Below, piece after piece: positions 38,764 through 47,009 of a stretch of DNA of 64,000 nucleotides. Both the position numbers and the translations under genes were made by a program. The stretch comes from Nocardioides sp. T2.26MG-1 (lineage in GTDB: Bacteria > Actinomycetota > Actinomycetes > Propionibacteriales > Nocardioidaceae): assembly GCF_950101795.1 (NCBI RefSeq), contig NZ_CATNLZ010000001.1, forward strand, positions 379,382-443,381. The letters are read 5' to 3'. Below the pieces are notes generated by a model, which was given only the letters and a program-made list of their open reading frames with translations, searched no databases and was not told the DNA's origin. Position 1 is the first letter of the stretch. Each line of letters begins with the position of its first letter.

Positions 38764-38765
38764 GC

Positions 38766-38829
38766 GGTAGTCCCTGACGGAAGAGCCCCGTGGGAACGTT
38801 CCCAAGGGGCCCGATCGTCAGGGACTACC
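38766..38829. repeat. 64-nt palindromic element, copy 1 (imperfect)
   Basis: The arms begin GGTAGTCCCTGACG and end CGTCAGGGACTACC; the centre is GGGAACGTTCCC. Outer 14 bp and most of the inner stem pair exactly; a few mismatches lie in between (GAAGAG against ATCGGG on the folded strand). It separates the OB-fold gene from the convergent PAP2 gene, where it may act as a bidirectional terminator. It is the diverged relative of the perfect copy at 58499-58562. Confidence 0.9.
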
Positions 38830-38833
38830 CCCA

Positions 38834-39877
38834 TCAGCGGTCGACCGGGACCGCCGAGGTGGTGGTCGTGGGGTGCGAGGCGAGGCCGTGCTTGTCGAAC
38901 TTCTGGCCGCTGGCGATGCCGCCGACATAGAACGAGACGAGCGCGATCATCACGCCGGCCACGTCGTCGGCGATGTAGTGCCAGCCGAAGTAGAGGGTGG
39001 CGACGACGGTGACCCCGAAGTTGATCCAGAAGACCCATCGCAGCGCCTGGGAGCGGACGGTGTACTGGATCATCAGCGCCACCAGCAGGGTGATCGCCAC
39101 GTGCAGGCTCGCGAAGCCGGCCACGGACTGCACCGCGTCCTGGACCACGCCCCAGTAGACCTTGTTGCGGCCGTAGGCCAGGGACTCCATCAGCTGGCTG
39201 GTCGGCGTGTTCGGCAGGCTGTCGTACAGCCAGGTGTACTCGAGGCCCGGTCCAAGGGTCGGCAGCGCGTAGTACGACGCGGTGCCCAGCGACCACGCGA
39301 CGCACTGCGAGGTCACGAACCAGTAGCCGTAGGAGAGGTTGCGCGACCACACCAGCCACGCCGTGACCGCCAGCGGCACCAGCGGCAGGAACCACAGGTA
39401 GACGTAGGACAGCGGCCAGGCCATGAACCCCTCGCCGAGCAGCCCGTGCAGGACGTGCGCCGGGTCGTGGCCGAACAGCAGTGCGCGGTCGAGGTAGTGG
39501 AGCTCCCGGTCGTACATGCTGTCGCGCACGAACGGCAGGAAGGACTTCAGGTTGCGGTAGCTCACGTAGACGACGTAGAAGCAGATGACGCCGAGGGCGA
39601 CCAGCGTGAGCCGCTCGCGGTTCCAGTGGGTGCGCCAGCGCTCGCGCACGATCGCGGGCATCAGCGTCGGGTTCATCTTCGAGAACCACAGCGTCCGCGG
39701 CACCATGTCGAGCGCCAGCGCGCCGAGCAGCAGCAGCGGCAGCCGCAGCCACGAGGGCCCGAGGAAGCTGCCCTCGGGGTCGATCAGCCGCTTGTCGTAG
39801 ATGATCGCGACCACGATCGCCACCACGCCCATGACGACGGCGTTGCCCACCAGCAGGGCGTAGGCACGGCGATACAC
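38834..39877 (-). CDS. PAP2-superfamily membrane phosphatase/transferase
   Basis: 347-residue integral membrane protein with about six or more helices. The PAP2 catalytic motifs are GFASLHVAITLL (motif 2 His) and YFGWHYIADDVAG (motif 3 His-Asp). The N-terminal half (VPRTLWFSKMNPTLM, HYLDRALLFGHDP) resembles actinobacterial inositol-phosphoceramide-synthase-like PAP2 proteins acting on phospholipids. The exact lipid substrate is unknown. Stands between the palindrome and the thiamine importer, 27 bp from the ATPase stop. Confidence 0.88.
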   Translation of the reverse strand: MYRRAYALLVGNAVVMGVVAIVVAIIYDKRLIDPEGSFLGPSWLRLPLLLLGALALDMVPRTLWFSKMNPTLMPAIVRERWRTHWNRERLTLVALGVICFYVVYVSYRNLKSFLPFVRDSMYDRELHYLDRALLFGHDPAHVLHGLLGEGFMAWPLSYVYLWFLPLVPLAVTAWLVWSRNLSYGYWFVTSQCVAWSLGTASYYALPTLGPGLEYTWLYDSLPNTPTSQLMESLAYGRNKVYWGVVQDAVQSVAGFASLHVAITLLVALMIQYTVRSQALRWVFWINFGVTVVATLYFGWHYIADDVAGVMIALVSFYVGGIASGQKFDKHGLASHPTTTTSAVPVDR

Positions 39878-39904
39878 GGACGTCAGTGTAGAGACCTGGC
39901 GGGG

Positions 39905-40894
39905 TCAGTGCCCGGCAGGTGTCTCCGCCAGCCGGCCGGGGTCCACACCGAGCCGCACACCGTCGCCCGGGGCCGGGTGCGAGCCCAGCCGCGCGACCGC
40001 GTCGAGCTCGCCGATGCCCTCGACGTCGACCACCAGGCGGATCAGCTCGGGGGTCGCCCGCCCGGACACGACGCGCCCCCGCAACGGCCCGTCGGCGTCG
40101 ACGACGAGCGCCGAGCGGCGTACGGCGACCGCCGGCGCCACGGGCAGCCCGGCCGCCCGGAGCAGGGTCGCCGCCGCGGCACCCTCGAGCACCCGGGCGT
40201 AGCCGAGGAACAGCGCGGTCTCGGGGTCGGCCGGGGCCCGCCACACCGCGCCGATCTCGCCCTGCTGGACGATCCGGCCGCCGCGCATCACCGCGAGCCG
40301 GTCGGCCACCGCGTAGGCCTCGTCCTGGTCGTGGGTGACCATCAGCGCGGTGGTGCCGGCCGACTGGAGGATCTCGCGCAGGTCGGTCGCGAGCCGCTCG
40401 CGCAGCCCGGCGTCCAGCGCCGACAGGGGTTCGTCGAGCAGCAGCAGCCGCGGTGAGACCGCGAGCGAGCGGGCCAGCGCCACCCGCTGCCGCTCGCCCC
40501 CGGAGAGCGTGGCGGGGAGGCGTTCGGCGTACCCCTCCAGCCCGACCAGCGCGAGCAGCTCCTCGACGCGCTCCGCGGCCCGGGGCGTACGCCGCAGCCG
40601 CAACGCGTAGCCGACGTTGCGGGCGACGGTGAGGTGGGCGAACAGCTGCCCGTCCTGGAACATCAGCGCGAAGCCGCGCTTGTGCGTCGGCACGCCGGCC
40701 AGGTCCTCGTCGTCCCAGCAGATCCGGCCGGACACCGGCGGCTCGAGACCCGCGACCGCCCGCAGCAGCGTCGACTTGCCCGACCCGCTCGGCCCGAGGA
40801 CCGCGAGCACGTGCCCGTCCTCGAGCTCCAGGGAGGCGTCGACGACGGCCGGGGTGCCGTCGTACGCCACGGTGAGACGGTCGAGGGTCAGCAT
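39905..40894 (-). CDS. thiQ: Thiamine-type ABC transporter ATPase
   Basis: 329 residues. Walker A GPSGSGKST (about 35-43), MFQDGQLFAHLTV Q-loop, signature LSGGERQR, Walker B LLLLDEPLSAL and MVTHDQDEAYAVAD. A C-terminal TOBE-like region follows. The ATG at 40894 overlaps the permease stop by one base (TGATG). Substrate is assigned from the TPP riboswitch upstream of the operon. Family members with this build also carry Fe3+ or sulfate, so the riboswitch is the deciding evidence. Confidence 0.88.
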   Translation of the reverse strand: MLTLDRLTVAYDGTPAVVDASLELEDGHVLAVLGPSGSGKSTLLRAVAGLEPPVSGRICWDDEDLAGVPTHKRGFALMFQDGQLFAHLTVARNVGYALRLRRTPRAAERVEELLALVGLEGYAERLPATLSGGERQRVALARSLAVSPRLLLLDEPLSALDAGLRERLATDLREILQSAGTTALMVTHDQDEAYAVADRLAVMRGGRIVQQGEIGAVWRAPADPETALFLGYARVLEGAAAATLLRAAGLPVAPAVAVRRSALVVDADGPLRGRVVSGRATPELIRLVVDVEGIGELDAVARLGSHPAPGDGVRLGVDPGRLAETPAGH

Positions 40895-42552
40895 CAGAAC
40901 GCCCCCACCGAGGACACCCGGAGCCGGTCGACGGCCAGCATCACGGCGGCGGTCGTAGCGGCGAGGACGACGGATGCGGCGAGGGCCATGCCGTAGTTCA
41001 TCGCACCGGGGTGCCCGATGAGGCGGAAGATCACGATCGGCAGCGTGGGGTGGTCCTCGCGGGCCAGGAACGAGGTGGCGCCGAACTCCCCGAGCGACAC
41101 CGCGAACGCGAACCCGGCCGCCGCGGTGAGCGGCCGCCACATGGCCGGCAGGTCGACGGTCGCGAACGTGCGCAGCGGGCCCGCACCCAGCGAGGCCGCG
41201 GCCTGACGCTGGCGGTCGTCGATGCCGCCGAGCACGGGCACCAGCGTGCGTACGACGAGCGGCAGCGCCACCAGCGCCTGGGCGATCGGCACCAGGAGCA
41301 GGGAGTCGCGCAGGTCCAGCGGCGGCCGGTCCAGGGTGATCAGGAAGCCGAAGCCGAGCGTGACCGCCGAGACCCCGAGCGGGAGCATGAACAGCCCGTC
41401 GAGCAGGCCGCGCACCCGCCGCTCGGTGCGTGAGCGCGACCGGCGGGTGACCACGACCGCGACCAGGACGCCCAGCGACAGCGACATCCAGGTGGCGTCG
41501 ACCGCCGTGCGCAGCGAGGTGACCAACGCGTCGCCGACCGGCACCAGCAACGCCTGCTGGTCGCCCTCACCGCCCAGCGCCCGGTAGTTGGCGAGGCTCC
41601 ACGTGTCGCCGACCCGCAGCGACCCGGTCACGAGGGCCGCCAGCGGTGTCCCGACCAGGAGCAGCACCAGCGCGGTCGTGACCACGCCCGGCCAGTCGCC
41701 GGGCGACGGCCGCGGCGGTCGGGCGGTCGACCGGCTCAGCGCCGGATCGGGTACGGCGCGCAGCCGGCCGGTCACGACCAGGAGGCCGGTGATCGCCAGC
41801 AGCTGGAGGATCGAGAGGGCCGCGGCGGCCTGCAGGTCGAGCAGGTTGGTGGTGAGCAGGTAGATCTCGGTCTCGACCGACGAGTAGCGCAGGCCCCCCA
41901 GCGTCAGCACCACCCCGAACGCCGTGGCGCAGAACAGGAACACCACGCTCGCGGCGCTGACGATCGCCGGCCGCAGCGCCGGGAGCGTCACCGTGCGCAG
42001 CACCTGGACCGGGCTCGCACCGAGCGCCGCCGCGGCCTCCGCCGGGCGCGGGTCCAGCGACTCCCACGCCGCGCCGACGGCGCGGATCACCACGGCCACG
42101 TTGAAGAACACCAGGCCGGCCACGATCGCGGCCGCCGACCCGTCCAGGCCCAGGAAGCCCAGCGGCCCCGCCTCGCCGATCAGCTCCCGGAACGCGACGC
42201 CGACCACCACCGTGGGCAGCACGAACGGCACCAGCAGCAGCGACCGCAGCACCCGCTGCCCGGGGAACCGCCGGCGGTGCAACAGGTGCGCGGCCGGCAG
42301 CCCGAGCAGGACGGCGACCAGGGTCGCGACCGTCGAGGACCACACGGTGAACCACAGCACCCGGTGCACGCGCGGGCGGCCGAGGACCTCGAGCACGCCG
42401 CCGGGGTCGAAGCGCCCGTCGACGACGAAGCCCTCCGACACCATGCCGCTGACCGGGAGCACGAAGAACACGCCCAGCACCGCCAGGGGTACGGCGGCCA
42501 GGCCGGCCAGCGTGAGCGCCCGACTCATCGGCGTGGTCATCGGCGTGGTCAT
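40894..42552 (-). CDS. thiP: Thiamine-type ABC transporter permease, two fused halves
   Basis: 552 residues with two homologous permease domains of about six helices each. Coupling loops are AAALGASPVQVLRTVTLPAL (first half) and AASLGAGPLRTFATVDLPAM (second half). ThiP and FbpB share this fused form. The start has an in-frame repeat (MTTPMTTPMSRAL), so any of three ATGs could be used. Downstream of the binding-protein gene by 7 bp; ATPase follows. Confidence 0.9.
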   Translation of the reverse strand: MTTPMTTPMSRALTLAGLAAVPLAVLGVFFVLPVSGMVSEGFVVDGRFDPGGVLEVLGRPRVHRVLWFTVWSSTVATLVAVLLGLPAAHLLHRRRFPGQRVLRSLLLVPFVLPTVVVGVAFRELIGEAGPLGFLGLDGSAAAIVAGLVFFNVAVVIRAVGAAWESLDPRPAEAAAALGASPVQVLRTVTLPALRPAIVSAASVVFLFCATAFGVVLTLGGLRYSSVETEIYLLTTNLLDLQAAAALSILQLLAITGLLVVTGRLRAVPDPALSRSTARPPRPSPGDWPGVVTTALVLLLVGTPLAALVTGSLRVGDTWSLANYRALGGEGDQQALLVPVGDALVTSLRTAVDATWMSLSLGVLVAVVVTRRSRSRTERRVRGLLDGLFMLPLGVSAVTLGFGFLITLDRPPLDLRDSLLLVPIAQALVALPLVVRTLVPVLGGIDDRQRQAAASLGAGPLRTFATVDLPAMWRPLTAAAGFAFAVSLGEFGATSFLAREDHPTLPIVIFRLIGHPGAMNYGMALAASVVLAATTAAVMLAVDRLRVSSVGAF

Positions 42553-42559
42553 GGGTGGG

Positions 42560-43636
42560 TCATCGGGAGGTGATGTCGCTCCACTCCCGCAGCCAGTCGT
42601 CGCGGTTCGCGCTGACCTCGGCCGGGTCGACCGCGTAGGGATCGGTCGGCTGCTCCGCGAACTTCGCCCACTCCTGCGGCAGCTCCACCGACGGGTCCAC
42701 CGGGAACACGTACATGCTCTCCGGGAGCGCGGCCTGCACGTCGGGGCTCAGCAGGAAGTCGACCAGCTGCTCGGCGCCGTCGGGGTTCGCGGCGCCGGCC
42801 AGCACGCCGGCGTACTCCACCTGGCGGAAGCAGGTGTCCAGCAGCGCGCTGGTCGTGCTCCGGCCGCCGGACACCGTGAAGGCCGGCGAGGAGTCGTAGG
42901 ACAGCACGATCGGGCGGTCGCCCTTGCCGCCGCCCTGGGTGAAGTCGACCTCGTAGGCGTCCGACCACCCGGCCGTGAGCTTGGCACCGTTGTCCATCAG
43001 CTTCGTCCAGTAGTCCTGCCACCCGTCCTCGCCGTACGCCGCGATCGTCGTCAGCAGGAACGCCATGCCCGGCGAGCTGGTCGCCGCGCCGGGCAGCACG
43101 AAGAGGTTCTTGTACGCCGGGTCGGCGAGGTCGTCGAGCGTCTCCGGCTCGGCCAGGTCGTGGTCGGCGAACCAGGTGTCGTCGACGTTGACGCACACGT
43201 TGCCGTTGTCGACCGGCGTCAGGGCGTGGTCGTCGTCGCCGGGGAGCCGGTAGTCCTCGGCGCCGGCGGGCAGGGGCGCGTCGTACGCCGCGAACACGCC
43301 CTCGTCGAGCGCCCGCGAGGCGAACGTGTTGTCGACCCCGAACGCCACGTCGCCGAGCGGGTCGTCCTTGGTCAGCACCAGCTTGTTGGTGAGGATCCCG
43401 GCGTCGCCGGTGGCACGGACCACGAGGTCGTAGCCCGACTCCTGCTCGAACTGCTTGATCAACGGCTTGGGCAGCACGAACGAGTCGTGGGTGACCAGCA
43501 CGACCCGGCTCGGCTTGTCGGCCCCGGATGCGCCGTCGGTGGCGTCTCCGTCCGAGCCGCTGCCGATGGTCGAGCAGCCGCTGACCGCCAGGGCCACGAC
43601 CGATGCTGCGATGACTGGTGCCAGGGCACGGGACAT
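42560..43636 (-). CDS. thiB: Thiamine-type ABC transporter substrate-binding lipoprotein
   Basis: 358 residues from ATG 43636. Signal MSRALAPVIAASVVALAVSGC with lipidation Cys at about residue 21. The mature chain reads VVLVTHDSFVLPKPLIKQFEQESGYDLVVRATGD, like ThiB/TbpA proteins, and later TKDDPLGDVAFGVDN, VNVDDTWF. It delivers thiamine, or TPP, to the permease. The gene follows the TPP riboswitch directly, which strongly supports the substrate. Confidence 0.92.
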   Translation of the reverse strand: MSRALAPVIAASVVALAVSGCSTIGSGSDGDATDGASGADKPSRVVLVTHDSFVLPKPLIKQFEQESGYDLVVRATGDAGILTNKLVLTKDDPLGDVAFGVDNTFASRALDEGVFAAYDAPLPAGAEDYRLPGDDDHALTPVDNGNVCVNVDDTWFADHDLAEPETLDDLADPAYKNLFVLPGAATSSPGMAFLLTTIAAYGEDGWQDYWTKLMDNGAKLTAGWSDAYEVDFTQGGGKGDRPIVLSYDSSPAFTVSGGRSTTSALLDTCFRQVEYAGVLAGAANPDGAEQLVDFLLSPDVQAALPESMYVFPVDPSVELPQEWAKFAEQPTDPYAVDPAEVSANRDDWLREWSDITSR

Positions 43637-43644
43637 TCTCAACT

Positions 43645-43737
43645 CCGACTCCCTTCGCCGGTGCTAACCGGATCAGGTTCATAGGGTCTGCGGCGGATCC
43701 GCACTCTCAGCACGTCGTTGGCGTGCTCCCCTGCGTT
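43645..43737 (-). ncRNA. TPP riboswitch (THI element)
   Basis: On the minus strand the sequence reads GCAGGGGAGC, then GCTGAGAGTG, then GACCCTATGAACCTGATC, CGGTTAGCACCGGCGAAGGG. These are the conserved THI-box segments: the GGGGAGC stem, CTGAGA loop, ACCTGATC and the GCGAAGGGA pyrophosphate helix. It ends about 9 nt before the thiB start, so TPP binding probably blocks translation initiation. It identifies the downstream ABC operon as a thiamine importer. Confidence 0.96.
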
Positions 43738-43767
43738 GTGGTCGAACAGTACCGCTGCTGCCCGGAT

Positions 43768-44084
43768 GGTGGTTTCGAGGCTCAGGCCTAGCGGCCTTCG
43801 CACCTCAACCACCGTCGTCGGTGGTTGAGGTGCGAGCGCGGTCGTCGGTGGTTGAGGTGCGAGCGCAGCGAGCCTCGAAACCACCCCCGCGCTCGGAGAC
43901 CCACCGGTGGTTGAGGTGCGGGCGCGGTCGTCGGTGGTTGAGGTGCGAGCGCGGTCGCCGGTGGTTGAGGTGCGAGCGGAGCGAGCCTCGAAACCACCCC
44001 CGGGCTCGGAGACCCACCGGTGGTTGAGGTGCGAGCGCGGTCGCCGGTGGTTGAGGTGCGAGCGCAGCGAGCCTCGAAACCACC
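43768..44084. repeat. Array of 27-bp repeats with 86-bp super-repeat
   Basis: Seven direct copies of GGTGGTTGAGGTGCG begin at 43820, 43847, 43906, 43933, 43960, 44019 and 44046, spaced 27 bp within groups and 86 bp between groups; one inverted copy starts the array. Each group closes with GCGAGCCTCGAAACCACC, complementary to the opening, giving nested hairpins. It fills the gap between the thiamine operon leader and the ECF41 gene. Not CRISPR: no unique spacers. Related single elements occur at 60865-60954 and 62289-62377. Confidence 0.9.
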
Positions 44085-44101
44085 CCACGGCTCGACCACG
44101 G

Positions 44102-44980
44102 TCAGCGGGTGAGGGTCACCACCGCGTCGAGACGGGCCAGCTTGGCCGGGTTGCGCACGAGGTAGAGGCCGGTGACCAGGCCGTCCTCGACGACCATCGA
44201 GGCGACCGTGTCGAGCTCGCCGTCGACCACCAGGCGCAGCGCCGGCGCGCCGTTGACGACGACCACGTCGGCGACGGCGTCGACGCCCTCGGACACCGCC
44301 ACGAGGAAGCGCAGCACCTTGTCGCGGCCCAGGATCGGCCGGAGCGCGGCCTTCTTGAAGCCGCCGCCGTCGGTCACCAGCACGACGTCGGGGGCGAGCA
44401 CGTCCATCAGGCTCTGCACGTCGCCGGTCGCGGCCGCGGCCAGGAACATCTGCATCACCCGCTCGCGCTCCGAGGGCGTCGCGGCCACCCGGGGCTGGCG
44501 CTCGGCGACGTGACTGCGGGCCCGGTGCGCGATCTGGCGCACGGCCGCCGGGGTCTTGTCGACGGCGGCGGCGATCTCGTCGTAGCCGAAGTCGAAGACC
44601 TCGCGCAGCACGAAGACCGCGCGCTCGGTGGGGCCCAGGGTCTCCAGCAGGGTGAGCATCGCGAGCGAGACGCTGTCGGCGAGCTCGACGTCCTCGGCCA
44701 CGTCGGGGGTGGTGAGCAGCGGCTCGGGCAGCCACGGCCCGACGTACGCCTCCCGCCGCCGCGCGTTGGCGCGCATCCGGTTGAGCGCCAGCCGGGTGGT
44801 GATGCGCACGAGATAGGCCCGGTCGTCGCGGACCTCGGCCCGATCCACGTCGACCCACCGCAGCCAGGTCTCCTGCAGGACGTCCTCGGCGTCGGCGGCC
44901 GAGCCGAGCATCTCGTAGGCGACCGTGAAGAGCAGGTTGCGGTGGGCGAGGAAGACGTCCGTCGAGTCGGGCGCGCTCAT
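44102..44980 (-). CDS. ECF41-type RNA polymerase sigma factor with SnoaL-like C-terminal domain
   Basis: 292 residues: sigma region 2 (about 10-75), region 4 (about 108-160) and a SnoaL-type domain to the end. The ECF41 hallmarks are present: WLPEP at 83-87 in the linker, DGGG at 204-207, and NPAKL at 277-281 for the C-terminal NPDKL motif. In this group the C-terminal domain takes the place of an anti-sigma factor. The ATG overlaps the carboxymuconolactone decarboxylase stop (ATGA), the standard ECF41 partner, so they form one transcript with the promoter at 45607-45633. Confidence 0.93.
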   Translation of the reverse strand: MSAPDSTDVFLAHRNLLFTVAYEMLGSAADAEDVLQETWLRWVDVDRAEVRDDRAYLVRITTRLALNRMRANARRREAYVGPWLPEPLLTTPDVAEDVELADSVSLAMLTLLETLGPTERAVFVLREVFDFGYDEIAAAVDKTPAAVRQIAHRARSHVAERQPRVAATPSERERVMQMFLAAAATGDVQSLMDVLAPDVVLVTDGGGFKKAALRPILGRDKVLRFLVAVSEGVDAVADVVVVNGAPALRLVVDGELDTVASMVVEDGLVTGLYLVRNPAKLARLDAVVTLTR

Positions 44981-45564
44981 GACCCCATCACGTCAGCAGA
45001 CGGTACGGCGAGCGGCAGCTCGCACACATCCGAATATCCCTGGCTCTGCAGCCCGGCGGCGGAGTTGAACCGCGAGCGCATGTTCTCCAGCGCGACCATC
45101 TGGGTGAGCTCGACGACCGCCTCGGTGCCGAGCTGGTCGATCAGCCGCGCGACCATCTCGTCGGTCACGGTCAGCGGCGTGGTGCTCATCGCCTCGGCGT
45201 ACTCCAGGACCTCGCGCTCCAGCGGTGAGAACACGTCGGACTCGCGCCAGCGCGGCACCTCCCTGACCTTGGCGAGGTCCAGCCCCTCGTTGTGGGCGAG
45301 GAAGTAGCCGAAGTCGAGGCACCAGCTGCAGCCGATGACACCGGCGCTCGCCAGCTGTGCGTAGGACTTCAGCGTCGGGTCGAGGGCGCGCCACTTCGCT
45401 ACCCGTTGCTCGAGCCTCAAGACCGCCTTCAGGACGTCGCGGTGGTGCCAGAGGACGTAGGCGTTGTCGGGGATCTGGCCGTAGGTGCGGCGGGCGTAGG
45501 CGGACATCACCTTCCCGTACAGACCGGTGACCTGGGCCTTCGGGATGCGGAACGTGCTCGGCAT
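44977..45564 (-). CDS. Carboxymuconolactone decarboxylase/AhpD-family protein
   Basis: 195 residues. The AhpD-like redox site is CSWC (Cys79, Cys82) with His91, GCSWCLDFGYFLAHNEG. Proteins of this kind are the conserved neighbours and likely targets of ECF41 sigma factors; they probably act as thiol peroxidase-like or decarboxylase enzymes in stress. ATG at 45564 with GGAGAAG at 3-4 bp. First gene of the two-gene operon, preceded by an ECF41-type promoter. Confidence 0.9.
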   Translation of the reverse strand: MPSTFRIPKAQVTGLYGKVMSAYARRTYGQIPDNAYVLWHHRDVLKAVLRLEQRVAKWRALDPTLKSYAQLASAGVIGCSWCLDFGYFLAHNEGLDLAKVREVPRWRESDVFSPLEREVLEYAEAMSTTPLTVTDEMVARLIDQLGTEAVVELTQMVALENMRSRFNSAAGLQSQGYSDVCELPLAVPSADVMGS

Positions 45565-45606
45565 CGTCTTCTCCTTCGGTTCGTCGTCTCGAGGTGTCGC
45601 CCACCA

Positions 45607-45633
45607 GACACCGGCCGCGCCGGATCTGTGACA
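45607..45633 (-). promoter_or_regulatory. ECF41-type promoter
   Basis: On the minus strand: TGTCACA (45633-45627), a 16-nt spacer, then TGTC (45610-45607). Published ECF41 promoters have TGTCACA, 16 nt and CGTC; only the first base of the -10 differs. It lies 43 bp before the CMD start, so the sigma factor likely transcribes its own operon. Confidence 0.75.
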
Positions 45634-45657
45634 GCTCTCCTGTGGGAGGCTCGGAGC

Positions 45658-46584
45658 ATGAGCCCGAGCCGCCGCCACGAGGCCCTCGCGTGGGCGGTCC
45701 CCCGGCTCCGGCGCTCGCGTGAGCTGGACAGCCCGGAGGCCGAGCGGGCGCGGATCGGGCAGTGGCACGCGACCCTGGGGCGCCGGCTGCCGACCCTGCT
45801 GGTGCCGCGTTTCGCGCAGCGGTTCTCGGTGGTCACCGAGGTGCTGACCGGGCCGGCCGGCGAGTTCGCGTCGTACGTCGTCACGCCGCGCGGCACCGAC
45901 CCGCACCGCACCGTGCTCTACCTCCACGGCGGCGGGTACGTCGCGCCGATCGACCCGTTCCACGTCCGCTACGTGTGCCGCCTCGCCACCGACCTCGGCG
46001 CACGGATCGTGCTGCCCGACTACCCGCTCGCGCCGGAGCACACCTGGCGCGACTCGCACGACGCGATCGCGGCGCTCGCGGCCCGGTGGGCCGGGGACGC
46101 CGGCGGCGCAGGGGAGCTGGTGCTCGCCGGCGACTCGGCCGGCGGCGGCTACGCGCTCGCGATCGCGCTGACGCTGCGCGACCGGGGCGGCCCGCAGGCG
46201 TCCCGGCTGCTGCTGCACTCGCCGTGGGTCGACCTCACCGCGGGCACCCCCGAGACCGAGCGGTTCACGGTCCGCGACCCGTGGCTGTTCCTCGGCAAGC
46301 TGCAGGCGTACGCCGAGTGGTGGGCCGGGTCGCCCGAGGACCTGGGTCGTCCCGAGGTGAGCCCGGCGCTGGCCGACCTCGGCGGGCTGCCGCCGGCGCT
46401 GATGTTCTGCGGCACCCGCGACACCCTCGCCCCGGGGTGCCGGCTGCTCGCGCGCCGGGCCGCCGAGACCGACTGGGACCTCACCTACGTCGAGGCGCAC
46501 GACCTCATCCACGTCTACCCGCTGCTCCCCCTCATCCCGGAGGCGCGGGCCGCCCACCGCCGCACCCTGGAGTTCCTCTCGTGA
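45658..46584 (+). CDS. Alpha/beta hydrolase, hormone-sensitive-lipase-type esterase
   Basis: 308 residues. Oxyanion motif HGGGY, nucleophile elbow GDSAGGG, PWVDLT block, and the acid/His near GTRDTLAPG and HDLIHVYPLL. Such enzymes hydrolyse short acyl esters. The ATG at 45658 follows GGAGG at 8 bp. It is transcribed divergently from the CMD-ECF41 operon and overlaps the following acetyltransferase by 4 bp. Confidence 0.9.
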   Translation: MSPSRRHEALAWAVPRLRRSRELDSPEAERARIGQWHATLGRRLPTLLVPRFAQRFSVVTEVLTGPAGEFASYVVTPRGTDPHRTVLYLHGGGYVAPIDPFHVRYVCRLATDLGARIVLPDYPLAPEHTWRDSHDAIAALAARWAGDAGGAGELVLAGDSAGGGYALAIALTLRDRGGPQASRLLLHSPWVDLTAGTPETERFTVRDPWLFLGKLQAYAEWWAGSPEDLGRPEVSPALADLGGLPPALMFCGTRDTLAPGCRLLARRAAETDWDLTYVEAHDLIHVYPLLPLIPEARAAHRRTLEFLS

Positions 46585-47009
46585 AGTGCATCGCCGTCCC
46601 GTTCGACCAGCTCGACCCGTTCGCCGTCTACGGCATCTGCAAGGCACGCCAGGACGTGTTCGTCGTCGAGCAGACCTGCCCCTACCCGGACCTGGACGGT
46701 CGTGACGTCGAGCCCGAGACGAGGCACGTGCTGCTGATGGACGACGACGCGCTGTTCGGCTATGCCCGGGTGCTCGACGACGGCGACTGCTGGCGGATCG
46801 GACGGGTGCTGCTGGCACCGGAGGCCCGCGGTCGTGGCCTGGCCGACGTCATCATGCATACGGCGCTCTCGGTCTCGAAGGGCCGCGACGTGGTGCTCGA
46901 CGCCCAGTCGCCGCTGGCTCCGTGGTACGCGACGTTCGGGTTCGCGGTGTCGGGGCCGGAGTTCCTCGAGGACGGGATCCCGCACACCCCGATGCGGCTC
47001 ACGCGCTAG
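46581..47009 (+). CDS. GNAT N-acetyltransferase, ElaA family
   Basis: 142 residues. ElaA-type features: VYGICKARQDVFVVEQTCPYPDLDGRDVEPETRHVLL at the start and the acetyl-CoA loop RVLLAPEARGRGLADVIM, ending SPLAPWYATFGF. The acceptor is unknown. The GTG start overlaps the esterase stop (GTGA). Its stop lies 11 bp inside the end of the convergent MBL gene. Confidence 0.88.
   Translation: MKCIAVPFDQLDPFAVYGICKARQDVFVVEQTCPYPDLDGRDVEPETRHVLLMDDDALFGYARVLDDGDCWRIGRVLLAPEARGRGLADVIMHTALSVSKGRDVVLDAQSPLAPWYATFGFAVSGPEFLEDGIPHTPMRLTR

Noticed and set aside
38766..38829. Palindrome as a transposon end or attachment site
   Set aside because: No integrase or transposase and no target duplication are seen near either copy.
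43820..44084. Regularly spaced repeats that could be read as a CRISPR array
   Set aside because: Steps of 27 bp leave no unique spacers, the units face both ways as hairpins, and no cas gene is present.
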